64,000 nt of DNA from VAZQ01 sp963753575 (GCA_963753575.1 CAVWCR010000001.1:806001-870000); one strand, 5' to 3'; numbered from the stretch's first letter, positions 1 to 8,745 are shown. Numbers and translations: made by a program. The notes: generated by a model not told the origin, from the letters alone.

Positions 1-659
1 ATCTCGCATGCGCAGATGTCGTCGGCTACTGGGTCGATGTCGGGCACGACGACCGCGGTGGCGCTCGCGTTCGGCGCAATGACCGTGGCGGCGCGCGCAT
101 CAGAAGCCGTGGCGGGAATCGTGTCCGGCAGAACGGTCGCCGCGGTGAGATTCCGGTTCGGCGCGGCGGCCAGTACTGTTGACGTGTCGGCCACGACCGG
201 TGTGGCCGCGTTCGCATCCGGCGCCACCATCGCGGCCGCAGGCCTGTCGGTGGCGACAGCCTTCGCCGTCTTGGCTTCCGGCATGGCGACCGGGACGGCA
301 GCGCTGCTGGGCACGACGACCGCTGCCGCATCGGTTTCCGGCATGACGACTGAGGCAATCGGCCTGTCAAGAACGATGGGCGTGGCCGCATTCGGGTCAG
401 GCGTGACGACGACGGCGCGCTCCCGCACGGCGCCATCGACGGCCGGCGCATCGGCCCGCACGGCCGCGATCGGTCGCTGCTCGACAAAGAACCGGCCCCA
501 ATCGACGGGGTCGGCGTAGACCAGCATGCGCAAGGTGTCGTCCGGGCTGGTCGCTCTCTGCTGTGCAACCCGCACGGTCGCCGCAAGGCCGAAGGCCGTT
601 ACGATCAGCAGCGTGCTCGCCAGCACCGCGCTGACGGCAAAGCGAAGATCGGGCAGCAT
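1..659 (-). CDS. Membrane-anchored Ala/Val/Pro-rich hypothetical protein, incomplete
   Basis: This gene runs off the left edge, so only its N-terminal 219 codons are visible. From the ATG at 657-659 the protein opens with MLPDLRFAVSAVLAST and one hydrophobic segment (about residues 5-27), so it is probably anchored in the inner membrane with the rest in the periplasm. A short folded stretch containing DPVDWGRFF follows. From about residue 70 to the edge the sequence is low in complexity, with degenerate repeats of a PDxNAATPVV-like unit rich in Ala, Val, Pro and Thr. N-termini of this kind occur in hypothetical proteins of Bradyrhizobium relatives; I know no function. Open frames on the opposite strand across this repeat region look like composition artefacts. 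Confidence 0.7.
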   Translation of the reverse strand, partial: MLPDLRFAVSAVLASTLLIVTAFGLAATVRVAQQRATSPDDTLRMLVYADPVDWGRFFVEQRPIAAVRADAPAVDGAVRERAVVVTPDPNAATPIVLDRPIASVVMPETDAAAVVVPSSAAVPVAMPEAKTAKAVATDRPAAAMVAPDANAATPVVADTSTVLAAAPNRNLTAATVLPDTIPATASDARAATVIAPNASATAVVVPDIDPVADDICACE

Positions 660-877
660 TCCGCATCCATCCACGGCAGCGCGGCGTGGCCCCGCCGTGA
701 TTCGCCGCCGCTGCCAATCTGAATCGTTCGCCGCCGGCGATCAAGAGTCGGGTTTGGCGCCCCTGGGCGTGCGGGTGGCCGCTCATGCACGCAAGACGAG
801 TCGGGCTGGCCCGTGATTGTCGCGGCGGCCCCAACATTGTATGGGAAGCGGGTCCAAAGGCACTTTCCGCCCGGTTC

Positions 878-953
878 GGGCCCGTAGCTCAATGGTTAGA
901 GCCGGCCGCTCATAACGGTCTGGTTGGAGGTTCGAATCCTCCCGGGCCCACCA
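878..953 (+). tRNA. tRNA with CAT anticodon, probably tRNA-Ile2 (lysidine) rather than elongator tRNA-Met
   Basis: A full cloverleaf can be folded by eye. The acceptor stem GGGCCCG (878-884) pairs perfectly with 943-949. The D arm is GCTC/GAGC with an 8-nt loop. The anticodon stem 904-908/916-920 encloses loop CTCATAA (909-915), giving anticodon CAT. The T arm GGAGG-TTCGAAT-CCTCC spans 926-942, and ACCA is encoded at 950-953. CAT serves both methionine and, after TilS lysidine modification, isoleucine AUA. The 8-nt D loop and the C4-G69 and C5-G68 pairs resemble E. coli tRNA-Ile2, so I favour Ile2. The minus-strand open frame here translates into the familiar antisense-tRNA pseudo-protein. 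Confidence 0.93.
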
Positions 954-1321
954 GGCAGTCTGCCAATTGCGCCGCGCTCCTGAAGATGTGCGATTGGCTG
1001 CCGGAATGGAAGGTTTTTGTTTCTTCTGCAGTCTTTGAGACGGGTGTTCTACACGTGCAGGACAATTCCGTGGCCTGAGTTTTTGGCTCGCAAAATCCCG
1101 TTCCTGGCCGGCATCTGGAGATGCAGCGGCCGACAATCAAAATTGTCAAGGCAGGCCGAGCATTGCGTGCTGAGCGGACTGACCTCGCCGGAGGCGACGT
1201 TGCCGTTTCGACCGTTCGCGGGAGCGCAGCGATACGTCCGGAATTAGGGGGTAGACCGGCCCCGTGGCCAGAATCTTTGAAACGACGCGGATGACCCGAA
1301 GGAGAAATGCCTCGGACGAAC
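954..1321. other. Gap after the tRNA, no gene recognised
   Basis: Only short overlapping open frames without family resemblance lie here. No clear terminator hairpin was found downstream of the tRNA. Confidence 0.5.
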
Positions 1322-1561
1322 TTACTTTGGTGCTTGCGCGGGGGCGGTTGGACTTGGCGTCGTCGTTACTGACATCGACACACTGCCGTAACCGAAATAG
1401 ACCAGGGCTCCAAATACGAGGGCAAACAAGACCGCGCTCACCAGGGCGTTGAGGTAGCGGTTGCCGAAAGCGATCGAGTTGCCAACCAAATCAATGATGA
1501 ACACCACAATGCTTGCAATGAGGACGGGCTCAAACCACGCGTATTGTGCTGGCAAAAACAT
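1322..1561 (-). CDS. Small two-helix membrane protein, hypothetical
   Basis: The 79-aa product begins MFLPAQYAWFEPVL and has two hydrophobic helices, about residues 10-27 and 36-58, then a short Thr/Pro/Ala-rich tail ending TAPAQAPK. I chose the ATG at 1559-1561 because a G-run lies just upstream on the coding strand; the same frame opens 15 codons earlier without a better ribosome site. The composition of both helices is that of a real inner-membrane peptide. Small proteins of this kind are found in Bradyrhizobium relatives without known function. Confidence 0.6.
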   Translation of the reverse strand: MFLPAQYAWFEPVLIASIVVFIIDLVGNSIAFGNRYLNALVSAVLFALVFGALVYFGYGSVSMSVTTTPSPTAPAQAPK

Positions 1562-1958
1562 AGCGCGCCCCCCCCCAGTACTATGACAACATTGAAACCT
1601 TAGCATATAGGATAGCGGCCGGCCATCCCCCTAGTCGGCAAGCTCAAACAATTCAAGTCGTACTTGGCTGCGAGATGACTGCGCAGAATTGCGGTTCGAC
1701 GGCTGTCCTGGTGCTCGCTCCGATTTCGAGCGGTGCGCTTTTGACCCTCAGCAGAAGTAGCACCAACTGATGGAAGGTCGATGATTAGCGTTGCAAGAAT
1801 ATATTGCACGGACCCGCTCTGCGAGGGAGCGCGCTCGCGGTATAAGCGATGGAGAAGAAAGGTCCCGTTGAGCGGAAGCTAAGCGAGGCCAATTTACCCA
1901 AGTATCTGGCCCCTGTGCCCGCCCAGAAACCCGACGAAGAATTACCACGTTCCCCACT
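1562..1958. other. Intergenic gap, nothing recognised
   Basis: The open frames here are antisense to the following gene or lack coding character. This stretch should carry the promoters of the two divergent genes beside it, but I cannot point to convincing elements. Confidence 0.4.
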
Positions 1959-2447
1959 ATGCAGTTCCTGCTGATACTTGATTTTCTGTCGTTGCTCATG
2001 CTGGCGAACGGGACGCCTGTTGTCGCAAAGAAGCTTATGGGCACGCGGTTCGGCTGTCCGCTAGACGGGGGCGCTACTTTTCCCGACGGGCGTTTCTGGT
2101 TCGGGCCATCGAAGACTGTTCGCGGGATCGTTCTGTCAGCTCTGGTCACGACACTAGGCGCTGCATTGATCGGGTTCGGCTGGCGCGTCGGGGCCTTCGT
2201 AGCTCTTGGGGCAATGGCGGGTGACCTGTTCTCAAGTTTCTTGAAGCGCAGAATGAACATGGCTCCGAGCAGCCAAGCCATCGGCCTCGACCAGATTCCG
2301 GAATCGCTCTTTCCGGCGCTGGCGTGCCAGTCAATGCTGGGATTGAACGCACTCGATATAGCCGCGATCATCGTCTTGTTCTTCTTTGGCGAAATAGCGC
2401 TCTCGCACCTACTTTTCAATTTGCATGTTCGGGACCGGCCCTACTAG
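1959..2447 (+). CDS. CDP-archaeol synthase family (CarS-like) membrane protein
   Basis: The 162-aa polytopic protein resembles the CarS/DUF46 family, relatives of CdsA that transfer CMP from CTP to a phospholipid precursor at the membrane. Visible signatures are MLANGTPVVAKKL near the N-terminus, an FGPSKTVRG motif around residues 49-57, and GDLFSSFLKRR around residues 88-99, which recalls the D..KS.FKR cytidylyltransferase motif. Hydrophobic helices surround them. Archaeal members make CDP-archaeol; bacterial members are known from genomes only, and the substrate here may be an ordinary lipid. It seems to be a single-gene unit: a convergent phosphoesterase gene follows 27 bp downstream. Confidence 0.75.
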   Translation: MQFLLILDFLSLLMLANGTPVVAKKLMGTRFGCPLDGGATFPDGRFWFGPSKTVRGIVLSALVTTLGAALIGFGWRVGAFVALGAMAGDLFSSFLKRRMNMAPSSQAIGLDQIPESLFPALACQSMLGLNALDIAAIIVLFFFGEIALSHLLFNLHVRDRPY

Positions 2448-2474
2448 ACGACAAACGAACAACCGGAAGACGCC

Positions 2475-3521
2475 TTATGCTGGCGCTGCCCGCCCTCTCG
2501 AATGCAAGTGATGCAAGGTGATTTCCGGCGGGCAATTGAACCGCACCGGAACGATGGATGAACCGGCGCCCACCGAGGTGTAGCCGACCATGTCGTGATA
2601 AGTCCAAGCGCCGGATCCCATATACCGCGGTAGCACCGAATCGAGCGTGATTGGGATGCCTCCTGGTAGGCAGATTTGCCCCCCGTGTGTGTGCCCGCAC
2701 AGCAGCAGATTGAATTCGGCATGGGCGGCTTGTCGATAGATTTCTGGCGTGTGCGACAGAAGGATGGAAAACGCGTCAGGCGGGATACCAGAGGCGGCCT
2801 TCTCGATGTTGTCGGCACGATAGAAATGTGCATCGTCGATGCCGGCGAGATAGATGTGCTCACCGCCGCGCCTGATCGGCTCGCATTCATTGAGCAGCAT
2901 GCGGATGCCCATCTCCTCTAGTCCCGGCATCATTCTGATGGTGTCGTGATTGCCCAAGACGCCGTAGACTGCACCCTTGAGCGCAGCCCGCACGCGTGCC
3001 ATGCCGGCTAGCGCGGCGTCAAATGGGCCAAAGGTCTGGCCTCGGTAGTCCCCGGTCAGAACGCAGATGTCATAGCTAATATCCTGCAACAATAGCGTCA
3101 ATTTCTCCATGGCGTCCTGGCTCAGATCCACGTGTAGATCGCTGAGTTGCAGGATGGTGAACCCATCGAACGCCTCCGGAACACGGTTCGATGTGAGGTT
3201 GTTGTGCGTGACCACGATCTTGGCCGCGTTCCGGTGACCGCGCCAATAGAGTCCGCATAGCTTCAGGCAGGCGCCGATGAGCAGGTGCGATGCGCGCAAA
3301 TTCTCGAGGTGGAAGTAGTTGATCCCCTGCCCAAAAACCTGCGCCTCGTGGTCGTCTTCAAGACCGAGACGCAGCCGGGCGTGTAGTCGACCAAGGCGCT
3401 TTTCCAGGAATTCGGAAACGGGCTGGTTCACTCGACGAACCTCAGTTGTCGATTGGCGGCGGAGGAACGATTGAGGCGGGCTGACCAGGATGGTTTGAGC
3501 AAACCCATCTTTGCTTGGCAT
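2475..3521 (-). CDS. YkuE-like metallophosphoesterase
   Basis: A calcineurin-like phosphoesterase with the complete dimetal motif set: SDLHVD, the GDYRG segment, GNHDT, the histidine of LLSHTPE, and CGHTHGGQ. Family relatives include B. subtilis YkuE and the LpxG/LpxI-type enzymes that act at membranes; the substrate here cannot be told. The N-terminal region with RLGRLHARLRLG and FGQGINYFH is typical of the Rhizobiales branch. The ATG at 3519-3521 (MPSKDGFAQ) gives 348 aa; the frame stays open to a TTG at 3623, but codons there look less convincing. No membrane segment is obvious, and the product probably works in the cytoplasm or at the membrane face. Confidence 0.85.
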   Translation of the reverse strand: MPSKDGFAQTILVSPPQSFLRRQSTTEVRRVNQPVSEFLEKRLGRLHARLRLGLEDDHEAQVFGQGINYFHLENLRASHLLIGACLKLCGLYWRGHRNAAKIVVTHNNLTSNRVPEAFDGFTILQLSDLHVDLSQDAMEKLTLLLQDISYDICVLTGDYRGQTFGPFDAALAGMARVRAALKGAVYGVLGNHDTIRMMPGLEEMGIRMLLNECEPIRRGGEHIYLAGIDDAHFYRADNIEKAASGIPPDAFSILLSHTPEIYRQAAHAEFNLLLCGHTHGGQICLPGGIPITLDSVLPRYMGSGAWTYHDMVGYTSVGAGSSIVPVRFNCPPEITLHHLHSRGRAAPA

Positions 3522-4163
3522 ATTCGGGCCAATATCGGCGAAATCAGCACGACCAAATCTAAGGTTGATGCCCGCCACCCGGCCGCTCGGGGATAACCTA
3601 TCGTCCGCCTGTACAGCGCACAAGCTAAGCTTGGTCAGGTTGAGCGAGGCGTTTAGAGCATCGATTCTACCAAATGGGCGATGTCTCGATGCTGTCGAAA
3701 AAATCGGTGATTTGGGTTTTCTTCTTCCGCGGACCGGTTTGATCGACCGGTAGATAAGGCAGCGTCTAGGTCACCAGGGCTTCGGCGCCCAGACTACGCA
3801 ACAACCATACGTCTTCGTTCGATCGGCGGACCGAACAGGCGAAGTGCCATCGTTTTGAGGTTCTAAACGATTGCCAGATTCCGGAATCGCCTGGGTGCTG
3901 ACCTTGGGTGTTGGAGGGGCGGCTGGTAGCAAGTGGTCGGCCGTGGCGATGCCGCTTGGGCCGGGGATATTGCTAACTTATAGGTAAAATCGACCGCGAT
4001 ATCTAACAGCAAGCCGATATTGGCTGATTTGACTTCCCGGCCCAGCGGCAGGCTGCTATTATCGCATCTACTTGGGAGAGACGTCGGGGTCGTTTCCAAA
4101 AGAGCGTAGCGAACCACCATTCGAATCGTGCGACTGGTCGTCAGCCACGCCGGAGTACGTCAA
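3522..4163. other. Intergenic gap before the Tad locus
   Basis: No coding sequence or RNA was recognised. This stretch carries the upstream regions of the phosphoesterase gene (leftward) and the tadD-like gene (rightward). The section about 3960-4060 is locally AT-richer and is the likeliest promoter zone for the latter. Confidence 0.4.
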
Positions 4164-4715
4164 ATGTGCATGGCGCGGGTCTGCTCGTTTTTTGCGGCAG
4201 GCTTGCTTGCGGTCGGCGTTGCGGGTTGCCAGACCGAAGGGCAGTCCTTGGCGGCTTGGCTGTCGGGGCCCGAATTCACGGCGCCCACCGCGACCGTGCA
4301 AGAACCCGGCGATGTAAAGTACTTTCCCTCCGACGAACCCTTGAAGCTTGGCCTGGAATATTTCGATCGCGGGAATTATGGCATCGCAGAACGTTATTTT
4401 CGAGATGCCGTCGAGAAAGCACCCCGAGATGCGAGCGCATGGGTGGCGCTTGCGGCGACCTATGATCGGATCGCTCGTTTCGAGCTTGCCGATCGCGCGT
4501 ATGCGGAGGCCATTCGACTGATCGGCGAGACTACTCAGATCCTCAACAACCAGGGCTATTCTTACATGCTGCGCGGCGATCTGGTGAATGCGCGCAAGAA
4601 ATTCCTTAAGGCCTCGGAACGCGAGCCCAACAATCCGACCATCACGAATAATCTCAAACTCCTGGATTCGAGCGCCCGGTTTATCCAACGCGGGCCCGGT
4701 TCGTCGCCGGAATGA
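4164..4715 (+). CDS. tadD: TadD-like TPR lipoprotein of the Tad pilus
   Basis: The 183-aa product starts MCMARVCSFF and carries a lipobox, LLAVGVAGC, so Cys22 should be lipidated. The mature part holds tetratricopeptide repeats (from about residue 55: LGLEYFDRGNYGIAERYFRDAV, then ALAATYDRIARFELADRAYAEAI and NQGYSYMLRGDLVNARKKFLKA). TadD lipoproteins are thought to act as pilotins or assembly platforms for the Tad secretin. I chose the ATG at 4164 because CGGAG lies about nine bases upstream; an in-frame start 12 codons earlier has no ribosome site. Its place just upstream of the prepilin peptidase and the other pilus genes supports the call. Confidence 0.8.
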   Translation: MCMARVCSFFAAGLLAVGVAGCQTEGQSLAAWLSGPEFTAPTATVQEPGDVKYFPSDEPLKLGLEYFDRGNYGIAERYFRDAVEKAPRDASAWVALAATYDRIARFELADRAYAEAIRLIGETTQILNNQGYSYMLRGDLVNARKKFLKASEREPNNPTITNNLKLLDSSARFIQRGPGSSPE

Positions 4716-4801
4716 AAAAGCAGGCTCCGGGCGGGGCACGCCGAACATCCCTGCGGCTCTCGGACTTATCGATGACTTCGCGTCATCCGTGATGAAGCCA
4801 A

Positions 4802-5284
4802 ATGATCCCGCGTGCTCTGCTCGCCGATGTCGTCCTCGCGTTCGCCGCTGTCGCTCTGCTGTATGCGGCGGTAATGGATCTCAAGCATAACAAGATCGGC
4901 AACGAGCTGATCTTGCTCTTGGTCGGCCTTTTTATTGCTCACACTTTCCTATCCGATCATTGGTTCGACACGGTATGGAGTATCGGATTGGCTACATTCA
5001 TATTCGCGTTCCTTATCTATTTCTATTCCCGCAACTGGATGGGCGGCGGCGACGTGAAGATGTTAACGGTCGCATTCATGTGGAGCGGGCTGCACCGCGC
5101 GTTGGCATTCGCGATTTTGCTGTTCGTGTTCGCGGCGCTTCACACCGCTGCGGCGAGGTTAGGATTGGTGAACTCGGAGCAGAGGAGGAGTGACGACGTG
5201 CGAGCGCGCATCGCGCTCGCGCCTTCGGTTGCAGCCGCCTTGATCGGCGTTTTCATACTGGGATGTCTGCGGTCATCGCTTTGA
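4802..5284 (+). CDS. cpaA: Prepilin peptidase CpaA/TadV (A24 family)
   Basis: A 160-aa polytopic aspartic protease that processes the Flp prepilin and pseudopilins at the inner membrane. The two catalytic aspartates of the A24 family can be placed: Asp26 in MDLKHNKIGN and Asp84 in the GGGD motif of NWMGGGDVK. About five hydrophobic segments are visible. It lacks the methyltransferase domain of PilD, as expected for the short TadV/CpaA branch. The substrate is presumably the pilin at 7211-7390 and the two TadE-like proteins at 12220-13388, which carry similar N-terminal segments. Confidence 0.9.
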   Translation: MIPRALLADVVLAFAAVALLYAAVMDLKHNKIGNELILLLVGLFIAHTFLSDHWFDTVWSIGLATFIFAFLIYFYSRNWMGGGDVKMLTVAFMWSGLHRALAFAILLFVFAALHTAAARLGLVNSEQRRSDDVRARIALAPSVAAALIGVFILGCLRSSL

Positions 5285-5703
5285 TCGGATGTGCTTGAAT
5301 CAGACCGAATTCGGCACGCCTGCCTAGCCAGGCCGTCGTCGTGCTCGCGATTGTAGCGGCACGGGGATGGATGCTGCGTCGAACGTAGAGGTCTTTGGCG
5401 CCGTGCTGGTCGGTCTGACCGAAACGCGCCCATGCAGGGTCCTTCGCAGGCCGGAACTTTGTTGCGCGCAGGATTGGCAAATTCCACATAGGTAACAGAT
5501 TACAGTATATATGACTCGGCGGGCCAGTATTACTCCTGTACCTTGTCACTGATATTATTGAATATTCGTTTGAATACTGACAGAATCCTTACAAAGGAAG
5601 GAATTATTCCGCCAATTGTATTGGAAGGACAGTATATGTTACGGTTTAATCGTTAAGCTTGAGTTAACGACGCGTTTTGTTCAGCAAATATAGGGAGGAC
5701 AGG
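5285..5703. other. AT-rich regulatory gap
   Basis: No gene is seen. The last 200 bases are much richer in A+T than the flanks and contain a 21-bp perfect inverted repeat (listed separately at 5650-5670) just ahead of the next gene. This makes it a likely promoter region for that gene. Confidence 0.5.
5650..5670. promoter_or_regulatory. Perfect inverted repeat, candidate operator
   Basis: TCGTTAA (5650-5656) and TTAACGA (5664-5670) form a perfect 7-bp inverted repeat around a 7-bp spacer, 33 bp ahead of the ATG of the secreted propeller-like gene. The size and symmetry fit a dimeric repressor or activator site. No regulator gene is adjacent, so its partner is unknown. Confidence 0.4.
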
Positions 5704-7089
5704 ATGTCCACAAGGGCGAAGCTAGTCGCTTGTCTCGTGGGTGCGGCCATTCCGTGCCTGCTGGCGGTGTCGGCTCATTCCGCCGACGAAACTTACAGCG
5801 TTAAGACAATCGTCCCAGTGCCGGGAGGGCTCACCTCGTTCGACATCGCGTTCGTCGATGCGAATATCCAGACCTTCGTTCTGGCGGATCGAAGCAACAA
5901 ATCGATCGACGTGATCGATACACGCACGAATACTCTCATCCACCAATATACCGCCTCGCCTCCGTTTGCTGGGGTCGTGGCCAGCCCCGGCAACGCCTCC
6001 GGCCCGAACGGTGTGATCATTGTCGATCAGCGGGAAATTTGGGCAACGGATGCCCCTGTGCAAAGCACGTGTTCAGGCACTCCGATACACTGCACAACTC
6101 CCAGCTCGATCAAAGTGATCAACCTTAAGACCGGGGCTACGATAGCCAACATTCCGAACGGCGGCGTTAGGCGAGCCGACGAACTGTGCGAAGACGTGAA
6201 GCATGAGATCGTCATGTCCGCGAACGATGATCCGTTGGACAACTTCCTCACCTTCATCAATACCGAGACCCACTCGATCATTGGGGGCGGGAACCACAAG
6301 CTGGATGGCTCCGATCCCAAGTTCAAGATCACGTTGACCCCCACGCCCGCAGGGACCACGAACGTGGCGGCCGACGGCATCGAGCAGTGCAAGTTCAATC
6401 CGCGCACCGGCTCATTCTATCTGGCCGTTCCCGCAACCATAGTCACAACGGCCACGGGGACCACGGCGGGCCCCGGCGTTGTTCTCAAGATTTCGAGGAA
6501 CGCTCCGTTCCATATCGAGCAGACCTTCACCATTGGCGACGGCTGCGCGGGACCACAGGGTCTGGCGATCGGCCCGCGTCATGAAATCCAACTCGGCTGC
6601 GGCGGAGCGAACTCCGTGATCATCGATGAGCGCACGGGCGCGACCATCGCGGTTGAGACGGGAGAGGGCGGTGCCGACGAAGTCTGGTACAACCCGGGCG
6701 ACAACTCCTATTTCATTGCGCGGTCAAGCGCCGGTAAGCTCGGTGTCAAGGACGCCGGAAGGTCGCCCCTGCAGGTGGATGCGGACGTGACGACGACGAT
6801 CGGGTCTCATGTCGTTGCCGCCGACATGCTGAAGAACCAGATCTACGTTCCGGTTCGCGCGAACACGGTCTCCGGCACCTGCACCGCCGCCGGCTGCGCG
6901 ACCCTTTGCGGCCCAGCCGGCAGTGCGGCCGCTGCAGCGGGCTGCATCGCTGTCCTCGATGCCCCGAATGACGACAAGTGCCTGGCTCAGGGCATGCCAG
7001 TCATCGACCATGACGACGGCGACGATCCTGTGTTCATGAGGACGCGCTGTCGCGATCATGACGGCGATGATCAGGTAGCTCGCCGCTAA
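5704..7089 (+). CDS. Secreted propeller-like protein, hypothetical
   Basis: A 461-aa exported protein. The ATG at 5704 follows AGGGAGG at 5691-5697; an upstream TTG in the same frame is less likely. The signal peptide MSTRAKLVACLVGAAIPCLL ends near SAHSA. The mature protein has repeating strands such as FVLADRSNKSIDVIDTRTNTL and VIDERTGATIAV, the pattern of YVTN/NHL-type beta-propellers, and eleven or so cysteines in its outer parts that could form disulfides. The tail is Asp/His-rich (DHDDGDDP, RDHDGDDQ), which may bind metal. It sits between the prepilin peptidase and the pilin gene, so a surface role linked to the pilus is possible, but no family function is known to me. Confidence 0.7.
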   Translation: MSTRAKLVACLVGAAIPCLLAVSAHSADETYSVKTIVPVPGGLTSFDIAFVDANIQTFVLADRSNKSIDVIDTRTNTLIHQYTASPPFAGVVASPGNASGPNGVIIVDQREIWATDAPVQSTCSGTPIHCTTPSSIKVINLKTGATIANIPNGGVRRADELCEDVKHEIVMSANDDPLDNFLTFINTETHSIIGGGNHKLDGSDPKFKITLTPTPAGTTNVAADGIEQCKFNPRTGSFYLAVPATIVTTATGTTAGPGVVLKISRNAPFHIEQTFTIGDGCAGPQGLAIGPRHEIQLGCGGANSVIIDERTGATIAVETGEGGADEVWYNPGDNSYFIARSSAGKLGVKDAGRSPLQVDADVTTTIGSHVVAADMLKNQIYVPVRANTVSGTCTAAGCATLCGPAGSAAAAAGCIAVLDAPNDDKCLAQGMPVIDHDDGDDPVFMRTRCRDHDGDDQVARR

Positions 7090-7098
7090 CTGGGCGAC

Positions 7099-7132
7099 GG
7101 ACACAAGGGCGCTTGGACGCGCCCTTGTGTCC
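7099..7132 (+). terminator. Strong hairpin between secreted-protein gene and pilin gene
   Basis: A perfect 14-bp stem (7099-7112 with 7119-7132) closes a 6-nt TTGGAC loop, ten bases past the stop codon of the preceding gene. No T-run follows, so it is a terminator-like or mRNA-stabilising hairpin rather than a textbook intrinsic terminator. It separates the pilin transcript from its upstream neighbour. Confidence 0.6.
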
Positions 7133-7210
7133 ACATTCAAGTGACAGCTGATCCGTTGCCAACGTGCGGATGGTCGGCAGGACAAAATTCGAGCAGGCGA
7201 GGAGAGAGTC

Positions 7211-7390
7211 ATGCGTCTTGCTATTCAGGCGATCAAAAAGCTCAGGAAAGACGAAGAGGGTGCCGCTCTCGTCGAGTACACCGTCCTTCTGGGCATCATG
7301 CTCGTGGCCGTCATTTCGACCATCGTGCTCGTTGGCGGCTGGGTGAACACCAAGTGGGGCGCGCTGTGGACCGCCCTGCAAGCTAACTGA
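7211..7390 (+). CDS. flp: Flp/Fap family type IVb pilin
   Basis: The 59-aa major pilin, easy to miss because of its size. The short basic leader MRLAIQAIKKLRKDEEG ends in Gly17, the expected prepilin peptidase cleavage site. The mature start AALVEYTVLLG has Glu at +5 and Tyr at +6, the Flp signature. One long hydrophobic helix follows, then a short tail GALWTALQAN. GGAGAG lies directly ahead of the ATG. It should be cleaved by the CpaA-like peptidase at 4802-5284 and polymerised by the CpaF/TadB/TadC machine. Flanking noncoding stretches of about 120 and 390 bp suggest its own strong transcript. Confidence 0.93.
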   Translation: MRLAIQAIKKLRKDEEGAALVEYTVLLGIMLVAVISTIVLVGGWVNTKWGALWTALQAN

Positions 7391-7780
7391 AGCCGGCCAA
7401 TATACTTTCTTGTCGCGGCGGCTCGATTGACTGCACGGGGCGATTTGCGAAAGCAGCGACCATCCGCCGATGGCGTTGCGTTTGGGTTGTTGAAGCTGGC
7501 GTGAGATCGCAGCGCGCCGGCGAGAGATATGTTCTGAATCGTCCATCAGGCCGCAATCTCAGCTTGTGCGCGGGTGGACGATCTCACGTCGTCATAACGC
7601 AGTGCGCTGGCATCAAGCCGCCACGACGCGAGACTCACGAAACGACGTCGAGCGCATGAAAAACATAGCGCTCGATTTCGTTTTGAGTTCTACTCTTTAG
7701 CGCTTCCGCAATACGGGGGTCCTCTCAACGACCTTCGTTGATTCAGCAGTGATTGCGGGTGGGGGGAGGAGGTGACGGTT
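7391..7780. other. Gap between pilin and cpaB, nothing recognised
   Basis: No gene or convincing hairpin was found. It probably holds the pilin transcript end and a promoter for cpaB onwards. The cpaB ribosome site AGGAGGT at 7767-7773 is at its right end. Confidence 0.4.
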
Positions 7781-8656
7781 ATGCGAACAAACAATGTCAT
7801 CGTGCTCTTTCTTGCCATCGTGATGGGCGGGATCGCCGCAATTATGGCGCGGCACTGGATTGAGGCGCACGCAATCACTTCGGCAGCCGGTCAGAGCGTT
7901 GGCACCATCGTTGTCGCCGCGAAACCACTCACATTTGGCGCCACCCTGGCTGCCGACAATATCAGCGAAATCCTGTGGGCCGCGAAGGCGCTGCCCGATG
8001 GCGCCTTCGCAACCAAAGACGACATCCTCAAGGACGGACGCCGTGTCGTGCTCTCGTCGCTCGATCGCAACGAGCCGGTGCTCCGATCGAAGATCACGGG
8101 GCCTGGTCAGCGTGGCTCGCTGTCCTCACTGCTTGAGGATGGCAAGCGCGCCGTGACCGTGCGAGTCGACGACGTGCGCGGCGTCGCTGGGTTTGTGCTG
8201 CCCGGCGACTATGTGGACGTGGTTCTCATCGGCGAAGATCCGGGGTCGCAGCGGGAGAGTTATTCCGACATTCTTCTGCGTCACGTGAGAGTGCTGGCGA
8301 TCGACCAAATCACGAGCGAGCGGCAGGAGCGGCCGACAGTCGCGAAGGCGGTGACGATCGAAGTTACGCCGGAGCAGGCGCAGCGGATCCTGCTGGCCAA
8401 CAACGTCGGCAAGTTGTCGCTTATCCTGCGGCAGCCCGGGGATGTCGATGCCGCTGCGGGTCGGCGGGTGACCGAGCGCGATCTTGGCCGCGAGCGGCCG
8501 CGGCGCCCGGCACCGCCGCCGGCCGTGGTGGCTCCGCGACCGCCGCCGCCACCGCCGCCCGCGGCTGCCCCGGCGGCGCGTACCTCGACTGTGACGGTCT
8601 CGATCGTGCGCGGGACCAAGCGCGAGGAATACAAAGTCAGACGCACTGAGGATTGA
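7781..8656 (+). CDS. cpaB: Flp pilus assembly protein CpaB/RcpC
   Basis: A 291-aa protein with an N-terminal membrane anchor (NNVIVLFLAIVMGGIAAIM), an SAF domain (about residues 40-105, IVVAAKPLTFGATLAADNI to GRRVVLSSLDRNEPVL), and an RcpC domain (VTVRVDDVRGVAGFVLPGDYVDV). CpaB is a periplasmic part of the Tad secretin complex. A Pro-rich linker (a run of PPPPPPP around residue 255) leads to a short tail. The ATG at 7781 is seven bases from AGGAGGT and is preferred over the GTG nine bases earlier. First gene of a tight cpaB-cpaC-lipoprotein-tadG-tadE-tadE-cpaE-cpaF-tadB-tadC run. Confidence 0.92.
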   Translation: MRTNNVIVLFLAIVMGGIAAIMARHWIEAHAITSAAGQSVGTIVVAAKPLTFGATLAADNISEILWAAKALPDGAFATKDDILKDGRRVVLSSLDRNEPVLRSKITGPGQRGSLSSLLEDGKRAVTVRVDDVRGVAGFVLPGDYVDVVLIGEDPGSQRESYSDILLRHVRVLAIDQITSERQERPTVAKAVTIEVTPEQAQRILLANNVGKLSLILRQPGDVDAAAGRRVTERDLGRERPRRPAPPPAVVAPRPPPPPPPAAAPAARTSTVTVSIVRGTKREEYKVRRTED

Positions 8657-8745
8657 TGGGGGTGCGGTTGCTGGGCGCCGCTCGGATGAGGCAGGGGCAG
8701 TCGAGGCGCGAATAGAAGAAAGCAGCGTAACGAGGGGGTTGTGTA

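Noticed and set aside
16..837. Several long frames on both strands in the first 840 bases
   Set aside because: They overlap the real incomplete gene in other frames and owe their length to its repetitive GC-rich composition.
878..953. tRNA as an attachment site for the accessory island
   Set aside because: No integrase gene is nearby and no copy of the tRNA 3' end was noticed elsewhere in the window; the island lies over 40 kb away.
783..1149. Minus-strand frames encoding AREDSNLQPDRYERPALTIE and GGFEPPTRPL-like residues
   Set aside because: These are the well-known false proteins produced by reading tRNA genes on the opposite strand; the tRNA at 878-953 explains them.
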